The translations under genes and the position numbers were made by a program. Shown here piece after piece: positions 9,103 through 20,302 of a DNA stretch of 64,000 bases. The first letter of the stretch is position 1. Each line of letters begins with the position of its first letter. A model generated the notes under the pieces. That model did not search any database. It was not told where the DNA came from and was given only the letters and a program-made list of their open reading frames with translations. The stretch spans positions 62,001 through 126,000 of the forward strand of contig NZ_JADDOL010000004.1 of NCBI RefSeq assembly GCF_016906305.1, written 5' to 3'. This DNA is from Alloalcanivorax marinus (lineage in GTDB: Bacteria; Pseudomonadota; Gammaproteobacteria; Pseudomonadales; Alcanivoracaceae).

Positions 9103-10752
9103 TCAGGCGGCGCGGTCTTCCTCCCGGTCATCGCGCACCGCGCGCAACGTCGGCACCGGGGCGTGTTCCGGCGCGGTCTCGCCGGTCTCGTCGCCGTCGC
9201 TGAGGCGGAAGCCGGCGATCAGCCGGGCCAGGGCCTCGGCCTGATGGCGCATGGACTCGGCGGCGGCACTGCTTTCTTCCACCAGGGCGGCGTTGTGCTG
9301 GGTCATGGCGTCCAGCTCGCTGACCGCCGTGTTGACCTGGCCGATGCCCTGGCTCTGCTCGCTGGCGCCAGCGCTGATTTCACCGATCACACGGGTCACC
9401 TGCTCGATGCTGTCGACGATTTCCTCCATGGTGCGGCCGGCGTTCTTGACCATGTCGGCGCCGCTGCGGGTGCTGCTCACCGACCGGTCCACCAGCTCGC
9501 GGATGTCCCGGGAGGCATCGCCGGAGCGGCCGGCCAGGGTGCGCACTTCCTGGGCCACCACCGCGAACCCCTTGCCGTGCTCACCGGCCCGGGCCGCCTC
9601 CACCGAGGCGTTCAGCGCCAGAATGTTGGTCTGGAAGGCGATGCCGTCGATCAGGGCGATGATTTCGTTGATCTTCGCCGAGGAGGCGCTGATCTCCTCC
9701 ATGGTGCTTTCCACGTCGCGCATCGCCTGCTGGCCGCGCCGCGCCACGTCCACGGTGGTGTGCGCCAGCCGGTCCGCCTGGCCGGCGGAGTCGGAGGTGT
9801 TGCGCACCGTGGTGGTGATCTGCTCCATGGAAGCGGAGGTCTGCTGCAGGTTGGCGGCGGACTGCTCGGTGCGCGAGGCCAGCTCCTGGCTGCCCTGGGC
9901 GATCTCGTCGGAGGCCCGGTGCACACCCAGGGCATTGCGGCGCACCGACTGCAGGGTGGTGTCGATGCGCTCGATAAAGGCGTTGAACTGGTCCGCCAGC
10001 TCGCCGATCTCGTCACGGCGGCTGCTTTCGATGCGGGCGGTCAGGTCACCGTCCCCGTCGGTGATCTCGCGAATGCGGGCGGACACCTGACGGATCGCCT
10101 TGGACATCAGGTGCGGGCCGATCAGCGCCACCGCGATGGCCACCAGCCCCACCACCACGGCGAAGCCGATCACCAGGGTCTGCTGGCGCGCGACCTGGGC
10201 CAGGGTTTCCTCCTCCAGCGCCTGGACGCGGTCGTTCACCGCCTGGCCGGTTTCGTCGTAGAAGCCGCGCAGCGCCTCGAACGCGGTCAGGGAGGCGCCG
10301 TCCAGCTGCTCCATGGCGCCACCGATGTCCTGGTCGTCGTAGAGGGTGAATACCCGGGTGGCGTCCTCGCGCCAGGTGCCGTACAGCACCTCGAAACGCT
10401 GCAGCCTCTCGCTGGTGTCGGTGTAGGGCGCCAGCAGCTCCGACACACGTTTAAGGCGGTCGCGGGCCTGATCCGCGTTCTCCTCGAAGGTCTCGCGGCT
10501 GACCTTGGCCTCGGGCGTGCCCGGCACCGTGGCCAGGTAGGACATTTCCGCCACCCTCGCCTGGTACAGGTCGCGGTCGGCATTCAGCGTCAGCGACAGG
10601 GCCTGGTTGAACACCTCCGCCACGACCACCATGCGGTTTTTCACGGTATTGACCAGTATCGCGTTGGCGGTGACCACCACCAGCAACGCCAGCGCCACGC
10701 CAATAAAGGCGGCGCCGTACTTCACATTGATCCGATTGAGTTTGGCGAACAC
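9103..10752 (-). CDS. Methyl-accepting chemotaxis protein (tandem paralogue 2)
   Basis: 549-aa inner-membrane chemoreceptor with the same plan as its neighbour: TM1 about 12-34, periplasmic sensor to about 190, TM2, HAMP, and signalling domain with [20 protein letters not shown]. The start is GTG at 10752, preceded by GGGAG; the leader contains a small hairpin at 10772-10790. A near-perfect FliA (sigma-28) promoter lies at 10822-10848, tying expression to the flagellar hierarchy. Ligand unknown. Confidence 0.93.
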   Translation of the reverse strand: MFAKLNRINVKYGAAFIGVALALLVVVTANAILVNTVKNRMVVVAEVFNQALSLTLNADRDLYQARVAEMSYLATVPGTPEAKVSRETFEENADQARDRLKRVSELLAPYTDTSERLQRFEVLYGTWREDATRVFTLYDDQDIGGAMEQLDGASLTAFEALRGFYDETGQAVNDRVQALEEETLAQVARQQTLVIGFAVVVGLVAIAVALIGPHLMSKAIRQVSARIREITDGDGDLTARIESSRRDEIGELADQFNAFIERIDTTLQSVRRNALGVHRASDEIAQGSQELASRTEQSAANLQQTSASMEQITTTVRNTSDSAGQADRLAHTTVDVARRGQQAMRDVESTMEEISASSAKINEIIALIDGIAFQTNILALNASVEAARAGEHGKGFAVVAQEVRTLAGRSGDASRDIRELVDRSVSSTRSGADMVKNAGRTMEEIVDSIEQVTRVIGEISAGASEQSQGIGQVNTAVSELDAMTQHNAALVEESSAAAESMRHQAEALARLIAGFRLSDGDETGETAPEHAPVPTLRAVRDDREEDRAA

Positions 10753-10821
10753 GGCTCGACTCCCGATTGAGAGCGGGCTGAATGCCCGCTTTTGTTATCC
10801 CCACATGTGGTCCCCAAATCG

Positions 10822-10848
10822 GTATCGGCGACGAGCCGGCGAACTTTA
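10822..10848 (-). promoter_or_regulatory. FliA (sigma-28) flagellar-class promoter
   Basis: Reading the minus strand: TAAAGTTC, 11 nt, GCCGATAC. The enterobacterial consensus is TAAAGTTT-N11-GCCGATAA, so 14 of 16 bases match with exact spacing. It ends about 70 nt upstream of the chemoreceptor GTG at 10752, the expected target class. Confidence 0.85.
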
Positions 10849-10960
10849 GCCCCGCGCCCCGCGGGCTTTCATCCCGGGCCCGGTTCGGTTAGTTTAGGCG
10901 CCATTCCGCCCGCGCCCCGTACGGCGGGCCTTCCACAGTGAATTCAGGCAGTTCCTTACT

Positions 10961-12628
<1,668 letters not shown>

Positions 12629-12648
12629 GCCCGCCGGAACGATGGATG

Positions 12649-12708
12649 ATCGCGGCTGAAGCCGCTCCTACAACGGTTCGCCCCGGTAGGAGCGGCTTCA
12701 GCCGCGAT
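12649..12708. repeat. REP-like inverted repeat, family A, copy 2
   Basis: Perfect 23-nt arms at 12649-12671 and 12686-12708, with a 14-nt loop. Core ATCGCGGCTGAAGCCGCTCC matches copies 1 and 3. It lies 20 nt after the ettA stop and may act as a 3' stabiliser or weak terminator. Confidence 0.9.
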
Positions 12709-12788
12709 GACGGCGGCGTCAGGCCCGATCGAAAAGCCCGCTCTCGGGCGGTTCAGGCGGCCCACCCGGCGGCCTAGCTGAAACGGCC

Positions 12789-12817
12789 TTCAAGATCGGT
12801 TTGTCGGCGAGTATAAT
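12789..12817 (+). promoter_or_regulatory. Sigma-70 promoter for a leaderless small gene
   Basis: Perfect -10 hexamer TATAAT at 12812-12817; a weak -35 (TTCAAG, 12789-12794) lies 17 nt upstream. Only 6 nt separate the -10 from the ATG at 12824, so the predicted transcription start coincides with the start codon. No Shine-Dalgarno is present. Confidence 0.6.
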
Positions 12818-12823
12818 GGCGCC

Positions 12824-13012
12824 ATGAATCGCAAACATGGCACCGCGCCTCTCTCCAAGACCAACCCCCACCTCCGCAAAGCTGGCGGAGACTGGCATGC
12901 TCGCGCGCGCTCCGTGGCCAGCTCCACCGCCATCGAAACCGGCAAGTCCGTGAAAGCGATCAAGGCCAAACTCAAGAAGCATCCGACTCGGCATCCTGCA
13001 AAGCCTGCCTGA
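12824..13012 (+). CDS. Small basic protein, possible antitoxin of the Fic protein
   Basis: 62-aa, Lys/Arg/His-rich protein. I cannot assign a family with confidence. The stretch RSVASSTAIETGKS (about 29-42) resembles the Fic inhibitory helix motif (S/T)xxxE(G/N), here S34xxxE38 followed by T39 rather than G/N. Its last 41 bp overlap the 3' end of fic on the other strand. Class I Fic antitoxins (VbhA, YhfG) are similarly short, though normally encoded upstream on the same strand, so the pairing is inference. The consensus -10 just before its ATG supports a real, probably leaderless gene. Confidence 0.6.
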   Translation: MNRKHGTAPLSKTNPHLRKAGGDWHARARSVASSTAIETGKSVKAIKAKLKKHPTRHPAKPA

Positions 13013-13610
13013 CAAACGCCTCCATCAAACCATATTCCTCACCAAGCCCCTGCTGAATGGCGGCGAAATAAGCCTTCCGGTCCTGGTCCCAACTGGAAAA
13101 ATCCAAGCCCGGCTTACCCGCCTGAAGGGCCATGATATCCGCCAGCAACCGGCCGATGCGCCCATTGCCTTCCCGAAAAGGGTGCACAAGAACAAATTCA
13201 ACATGGACTCTAGCGATGGCGGAGATCAGATCCTCATCGGTCATATCGAGACAAGGCGTTGACCCCTGGATCACCTGGTCCAGCTCCTCGACGAGCCTGG
13301 GCAGTTGAGCGGCGGCCGCGAACGGGAAGCCGTTCTTGCTCATATTGACGGTCCGATACTGGCCCGCCCAGGCATAGATACCCCCCAGCCATTCCTTGTG
13401 CCAGGCAACCAGGTCCTCCATGCCGAGGGTTTCGTCTTCGGTCACGGACTCGTACACACTCTGATAAAGGTAATTCAGGCCATCGAGTTCAATCTGGTCC
13501 ATCAGATCAGGGTTGGTAACGCCAAGCTCGTTGGCCAGCACACTCTCCTCAGAGCCGGGCTCCCACTCCCCTTCCGGGGAACCGGCCGTATCGTAACGCC
13601 CTTGATTCAT
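12972..13610 (-). CDS. fic: Fic/DOC-family protein (probable AMPylase)
   Basis: Fic proteins transfer AMP or other phosphate-containing groups from nucleotides onto target proteins. The 212-aa protein has the complete catalytic signature HPFREGNGRIGR (143-154) and a flap-like KNGFPFAAAAQL near 92. I see no clear inhibitory (S/T)xxxE(G/N) helix at either terminus, which would make it class I and dependent on a separate antitoxin; the convergent 62-aa gene is the obvious candidate. Whether it is toxic or a housekeeping modifier is unknown. Confidence 0.88.
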   Translation of the reverse strand: MNQGRYDTAGSPEGEWEPGSEESVLANELGVTNPDLMDQIELDGLNYLYQSVYESVTEDETLGMEDLVAWHKEWLGGIYAWAGQYRTVNMSKNGFPFAAAAQLPRLVEELDQVIQGSTPCLDMTDEDLISAIARVHVEFVLVHPFREGNGRIGRLLADIMALQAGKPGLDFSSWDQDRKAYFAAIQQGLGEEYGLMEAFVRQALQDAESDAS

Positions 13611-13685
13611 AACGTGCCCTCACTTCGCCGAGTGTTCCTAGCATCAGTGATTTACACACGGCGGCCAAGGCAGCATGGGCGCCAA

Positions 13686-13746
13686 TTGGCCGATAGGCAT
13701 TGGTTATTTGGACGGCGCTCGCAAAGCGCCTATCCTTTGGCCGATA
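13686..13746. repeat. Nested repeats between fic and fdhD
   Basis: A 10-nt direct repeat TTGGCCGATA occurs at 13686-13695 and 13737-13746. Between them are the inverted pair GATAGGC/GCCTATC and a small hairpin GGCGCT-N5-AGCGCC (13714-13730). The arrangement lies in the shared upstream region of divergent fic and fdhD and could be an operator or dispersed element. Function unknown. Confidence 0.5.
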
Positions 13747-13777
13747 ACCGCAGACGCCAACCGCAAGAGGCACCGGC

Positions 13778-14611
13778 ATGACCTCCCCGCCCCGGCACGA
13801 CGCCGGGCAAGAGCCCGCGGATTTACCGCTCAACGACCCGTCCCCCCGTTTCGACTACCGGGAATACGGCGCCGATGGCGCCATCGGCGAGCAGGCCCTG
13901 GCCGCCGAGGTGGCCGTGGCGATCAGCTACAACGGCATCAATCACGCGGTGATGATGGCCACTCCGGAACACTTGGAAGACTTCGTCACCGGTTTCACCC
14001 TGACCGCCGGTCTGGTGGACGACGCCCGCGCCCTCTACGACATCGAACTGACGCCCCTGGAAGACGCGGTGGAAGCAGCGGTGACGCTGAGCAGCCGGGC
14101 CTTCGCCGGTTTCAAGCAGCAGCGGCGCGGCCAGGCCGGCACCGGCGGCTGCGGCCTGTGCGGGGTGGAGGCGCTGGATCAGGCGCTGCCACCGTTGCCA
14201 GAGCGCGCCCGAAGCCCGTTACCGCCGCCGGAGCACCTGGAGGCACTGCGCAAGCGCTTCGAGGCCACCCAGCGGCTGGCGCGCCACAGCGGCGCCATGC
14301 ACGCGGCGATCTACGTGGACGGCGCCGGCGAAACGCGCCTTTGCCGGGAGGACATCGGCCGGCACAACGCGCTCGACAAGCTGATCGGCGCCTGCGTCCG
14401 GCGGGGCCTGGATCCGGCGGACGGCTTCCTGGCGATCACCAGCCGCTGCGGACTGGAGCTGATCCACAAGGCGGTGCGCGCCGGCGCCGGCACCCTGGTG
14501 AGCCTGTCCGCGCCGTCCTCGCTGAGCGTGCGCCAGGCACGGCGCAGTGCGCTGAATCTGATTCACCAGCCTCGGCAGGGCGCGCCGCGACTGTACAGCC
14601 CGACACCCTGA
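13778..14611 (+). CDS. fdhD: Formate dehydrogenase accessory sulfurtransferase FdhD
   Basis: Transfers sulfur from IscS to the molybdenum cofactor of formate-dehydrogenase-type enzymes. 277 aa; the CxxC loop needed for sulfur transfer is C125-GL-C128 in GTGGCGLCGVE. EDIGRHNALDKLIG and SRCGLELIHKA are family hallmarks. It is 37 bp upstream of the YdeP-type oxidoreductase that is its likely client, so the two form an operon. Confidence 0.96.
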   Translation: MTSPPRHDAGQEPADLPLNDPSPRFDYREYGADGAIGEQALAAEVAVAISYNGINHAVMMATPEHLEDFVTGFTLTAGLVDDARALYDIELTPLEDAVEAAVTLSSRAFAGFKQQRRGQAGTGGCGLCGVEALDQALPPLPERARSPLPPPEHLEALRKRFEATQRLARHSGAMHAAIYVDGAGETRLCREDIGRHNALDKLIGACVRRGLDPADGFLAITSRCGLELIHKAVRAGAGTLVSLSAPSSLSVRQARRSALNLIHQPRQGAPRLYSPTP

Positions 14612-14648
14612 CCCCCGGACTCGGGCCCCGGGAACATGGAGACCCCCA

Positions 14649-16976
<2,328 letters not shown>

Positions 16977-16994
16977 CCACGGCGGGCCACGCCG

Positions 16995-17609
16995 GTGAGC
17001 GGCTTGCTGGCACTGAGCCTGGCGGGTCTGCTGGCGGCACTGGTGACCCTGGCGGTACTGGACCTGCGCCATTGCCGCCACGGCCACGCCCATCCACAAC
17101 AAGGCGCCGACGGCGACAGGGTCGTCGGCCGGTTGCGCGTGATGCTTTGCCTGGCGGTGGGCTTTCTGATCCCCACCGCGGCCATGGATATCGCCACGGT
17201 GCTGTACGCGGATAAAGGCAGGGCCCTGCGCACCGGCACGGTCTCGGCGCTGGCCAGCTGCCACCGCGACCCTTTTTTACTGTGGCTCGGTCATCGCTGT
17301 GAGGTGCGCGTCGCCTGGCCGGGTCCGGGCCCGGTGCGGCTCACCGTGCAAAGCCCGACGCCGGTGGCCTCCGGCGACCGTATTGGCGCTTATCTACAAC
17401 GATTCAGCCGCCGCCCCGGCGCCGCCACACGCTATTTACCGGTGGCCAGCCGCACAGCGGGGATCGATCCCGCCGGATGGCGGCCGGCGCTTACCGCCGG
17501 CGGTCTATTGCTGGGGCTGGTCAGCGGAATCGGCTGGGAACGCCGCTGGCGCCGGCACCGATTCTCCGGTGGCGCCGGTTCCTCACCGCGCCCCCGGGGT
17601 CGGCTCTGA
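16995..17609 (+). CDS. Hypothetical membrane protein downstream of fdhF
   Basis: Unrecognised 204-aa protein starting at GTG 16995, 18 bp after the oxidoreductase stop, so probably in the same operon. Hydrophobic segments at about 3-23, 48-70 and 165-182 flank a soluble stretch containing a potential disulfide pair (CHRDPF and GHRCEV). The C-terminus is Arg-rich. No good Shine-Dalgarno is visible, so the exact start is uncertain; an internal start cannot be excluded. Confidence 0.5.
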   Translation: MSGLLALSLAGLLAALVTLAVLDLRHCRHGHAHPQQGADGDRVVGRLRVMLCLAVGFLIPTAAMDIATVLYADKGRALRTGTVSALASCHRDPFLLWLGHRCEVRVAWPGPGPVRLTVQSPTPVASGDRIGAYLQRFSRRPGAATRYLPVASRTAGIDPAGWRPALTAGGLLLGLVSGIGWERRWRRHRFSGGAGSSPRPRGRL

Positions 17610-17712
17610 GCATCGGGCCCGGCGCGCATCGCCTGACTGCAAGGCCCTTTATATTGACTTTATCGGGAGCGACTTTAGCCTGAACGTATTCTCCGGTTCG
17701 GCTGGATTGGCC

Positions 17713-18975
17713 ATGGATAACGACAGCCTGATCACGCCGTTGTTGGCGGCGGCCGACAAGCGGCTGGGTGCTGACGGCAGCCACCATGTTCAGAATATCG
17801 AGCATATTCTCAAGACTTTGAGAACGCACCTGGGCATGGACGTGGCGTTCATCGCGGAATTTCTGGGTGGGCAGCGCGTCATCCGGCATGTGGACAGCAA
17901 GCACTCTCCCGGCAGGCTGGCTCCCGGAGACAGCCACCCGCTCCAGGACAGTTACTGCCACTACATCGCCAACGGCGAGTTGGACGGCATCGTGGCGGAC
18001 ACCGCGCTGCATCCGCTGACCCGGAACATGCCGGTGACGCAGGCGCTCGATATCGCCAACTACATCGGCGTGCCCGTTCATCTGCCGGACGGCTCCTTGT
18101 TCGGCACCTTCTGTTGCTTTGACCACGAAACCGGCCGGAACCTGGGCCCCAGGGACCAGGCTTTGCTCGGCGCCTTCGCCGAGTTCGCCGGCCGCCTGAT
18201 CGGCCAGAGCCTGGAACGGGCGGCCGGCGACCGCGAAACCAGGGAGCGAATTCTCGACATGCTCCGGCACCGGCGCCTGCGCACCGTCTTTCAGCCCATC
18301 CTGCATATGGAACAACGCCGGGTGGTGGGCTTCGAGGCCCTGACACGCTTTGACACCGAACCCTATCGACCGCCCAACCAGTGGTTCGATGAGGCCGACC
18401 GGGTGGGCCTGGGACTGGAATTGCAAAAGCTGGCGGTGCAAACCGCTCTGCAAACCGCCGCGCCCTTGCCGAAGACCTCTTACCTTTCCCTGAACGTCTC
18501 CCCCGAGCAAATCCTTGATGGTGAACTGGCCAGCGTTCTGCATGGCTGGCCGGCCGAGCGTGTTTTGTTGGAGATCACGGAGCACGCGCGCATCGTCGAT
18601 TATCCGGCGCTGCGCCAGGCGTTGGCGCCGTTACGGGAACAAGGGGTGGACATCGCCGTCGACGATGCCGGCGCCGGTTATGCCAGTTTCCAGCATGTGC
18701 TGGAGCTGGAGGCCGAGATCATCAAGCTCGACATCAGCCTGATCCGGGATATTCACCGCGACCGTGCCCGGCAGGCGCTGGCGGCGGCACTGATCCGTTT
18801 CGGCGAGGTGATCGGCGCGCGCGTTATCGCCGAAGGCGTGGAGAACCGGGAAGAACTGGCCACCCTGCGGCGGCTCGGCGTGGCCAAGGTACAGGGGTAT
18901 TTCGTCGGCAAGCCGATGCCCATCGAGGACGCGCTCCACTTCACCCTGGTGGACGAATCCCCGCCCCGCGCTTAA
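17713..18975 (+). CDS. GAF-EAL protein, probable c-di-GMP phosphodiesterase
   Basis: 420-aa cytoplasmic protein: a GAF sensor domain (about 20-170) followed by an EAL domain (about 190-412) that linearises c-di-GMP. Catalytic residues appear intact: FEALTRF, SLNVSPEQ, LEITEHARI, VDDAGAGYASF, IKLDISLI, EGVENREE and KVQGYFVGKPMP. No transmembrane segment. Start at ATG 17713, because upstream in-frame sequence is Arg-rich and overlaps the preceding gene. It stands alone, 103 bp after the hypothetical membrane gene. Confidence 0.9.
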   Translation: MDNDSLITPLLAAADKRLGADGSHHVQNIEHILKTLRTHLGMDVAFIAEFLGGQRVIRHVDSKHSPGRLAPGDSHPLQDSYCHYIANGELDGIVADTALHPLTRNMPVTQALDIANYIGVPVHLPDGSLFGTFCCFDHETGRNLGPRDQALLGAFAEFAGRLIGQSLERAAGDRETRERILDMLRHRRLRTVFQPILHMEQRRVVGFEALTRFDTEPYRPPNQWFDEADRVGLGLELQKLAVQTALQTAAPLPKTSYLSLNVSPEQILDGELASVLHGWPAERVLLEITEHARIVDYPALRQALAPLREQGVDIAVDDAGAGYASFQHVLELEAEIIKLDISLIRDIHRDRARQALAAALIRFGEVIGARVIAEGVENREELATLRRLGVAKVQGYFVGKPMPIEDALHFTLVDESPPRA

Positions 18976-19056
18976 CGTCTTCACGGAGCATCACCCGTTC
19001 CGGTTATAGGCTGCCGGACAGCGGCCCCCTAATTCCGAACCTCGGGAGACAGCAGC

Positions 19057-20100
19057 GTGCGCGACGACGTTCAACGGTACTACGGCCAACATCTCACCGG
19101 CAGCCAGGATCTGCAGACCAATGCCTGCTGCGATCAGGCCCCGCCGGACCATCTGAAACCCCTGCTGGCACGCCTCCACGAAGAGGTGGTGAGCCGCTAT
19201 TACGGTTGCGGTCTGGTGGCGCCGGCGGCGCTGGAAGGGCGGCGGATTCTGGATCTGGGCTGCGGCTCCGGCCGCGACGTCTACCTGCTGTCCGCGCTGG
19301 TGGGGGAGCACGGCGAGGTGGTCGGCGTGGACATGACCGACGAGCAGCTGGCCGTGGCCCGGCGCCACCGGGATTACCATCGGCAAGCGTTCGGATTCGC
19401 CGAGAGCAACGTGCGTTTTCTGAAAGGCTATATCGAGGAACTGGACGCCCTGGACCTGGAAGACGGCGGCTTCGATATCGTGGTGTCCAACTGCGTGATC
19501 AACCTGAGTACCGATAAGGCCAAGGTGATCGGTGACGTGAAGCGGCTGCTCAAGCCCGGCGGCGAGTTCTATTTTTCCGATGTGTACGCGGATCGGCGGG
19601 TGCCCGCGGCGCTGACCAGGGACCCGGTGCTGTACGGCGAGTGTCTGGCGGGGGCGCTGTATTGGAACGATTTCCTCCATCTGGCCAGGGGCCGCGGGTT
19701 CGCCGATCCCCGGCTGGTGGAATCGCGGCGCCTGACCGTGGACAACCCGGCCATCGAAGCGAAGCTGGGCAACCTGCGTTTCTACTCCGCCACTTACCGG
19801 TTGTTCAATATCGAGGCGTTGGAGCCGGCCTGCGAGGATTACGGGCAGGCGGTGATTTACCGGGGGACGCTGGCGGAGCAGCCGGAGGCCTTCGTGCTGG
19901 ACGGTCATCATGTGATGGAGGCCGGGCGGGTGTTTCCGGTGTGTGGGAATACCTGGCGGATGTTGGCGGAGAGCCGGTTCGCGGAGCATTTTGATTTCGT
20001 GGGGGACTTTTCGCGGCATTTTGGGATTTTTGAGGGGTGTGGATTGAGGGTGCCGTTCGAGGAGGGTGACGCCGATGCGTCGTCCAGTGCTTGTTGTTAG
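19057..20100 (+). CDS. arsM: ArsM-like arsenite S-adenosylmethionine methyltransferase
   Basis: Class I methyltransferase with SAM motif LDLGCGSGRD (about 65-74) and the ArsM segment VSNCVINLS with C146. Additional cysteines at 24-25 (NACC), 51 and in FPVCGNTW are candidate arsenite thiolates. At 347 aa, with an extended C-terminus ending in CC, it resembles the longer forms seen in arsenosugar pathways; no arsS or arsR is adjacent. GTG start at 19057 has GGGAG eight nt upstream. Substrate is inferred from motifs only. Confidence 0.75.
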   Translation: MRDDVQRYYGQHLTGSQDLQTNACCDQAPPDHLKPLLARLHEEVVSRYYGCGLVAPAALEGRRILDLGCGSGRDVYLLSALVGEHGEVVGVDMTDEQLAVARRHRDYHRQAFGFAESNVRFLKGYIEELDALDLEDGGFDIVVSNCVINLSTDKAKVIGDVKRLLKPGGEFYFSDVYADRRVPAALTRDPVLYGECLAGALYWNDFLHLARGRGFADPRLVESRRLTVDNPAIEAKLGNLRFYSATYRLFNIEALEPACEDYGQAVIYRGTLAEQPEAFVLDGHHVMEAGRVFPVCGNTWRMLAESRFAEHFDFVGDFSRHFGIFEGCGLRVPFEEGDADASSSACC

Positions 20101-20126
20101 TGGAGACGTTGCCCTCCAGTGAGGGC

Positions 20127-20234
20127 GCCGGCTTCGGTTTTGCCCTTCCAGGACACGCCGTGAATCCATCCCTGGAGGCTCTTTTCAGACATCCCTGTCT
20201 TCAAAGGTCCTGGAAGGACAAAACCGAAGCCGGC
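20127..20234. repeat. Large imperfect palindrome (MITE-like or dispersed repeat)
   Basis: 28-nt arms at 20127-20154 and 20207-20234 match as inverted repeats with one mismatch (GCCGGCTTCGGTTTTGCCCT and its complement). The 52-nt centre contains smaller hairpins. It fills most of the gap between arsM and the TVP38 fusion gene. Long terminal inverted repeats around a short non-coding centre suggest a non-autonomous mobile or dispersed element; no target duplication was established. Confidence 0.8.
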
Positions 20235-20302
20235 TCATCGCATGCGTAAAGGTGTGGTTGCCAGTCGCCGGCCAAGAACGTCCCAGTGGATAAGGGTGAT
20301 TT

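Noticed and set aside
13720-13750. Possible FliA promoter (GCCGATAA) before fdhD
   Set aside because: The -35 half is only CAAA at 14-nt spacing, and fdhD is not a plausible flagellar target; GCCGATA here is part of a local repeat.
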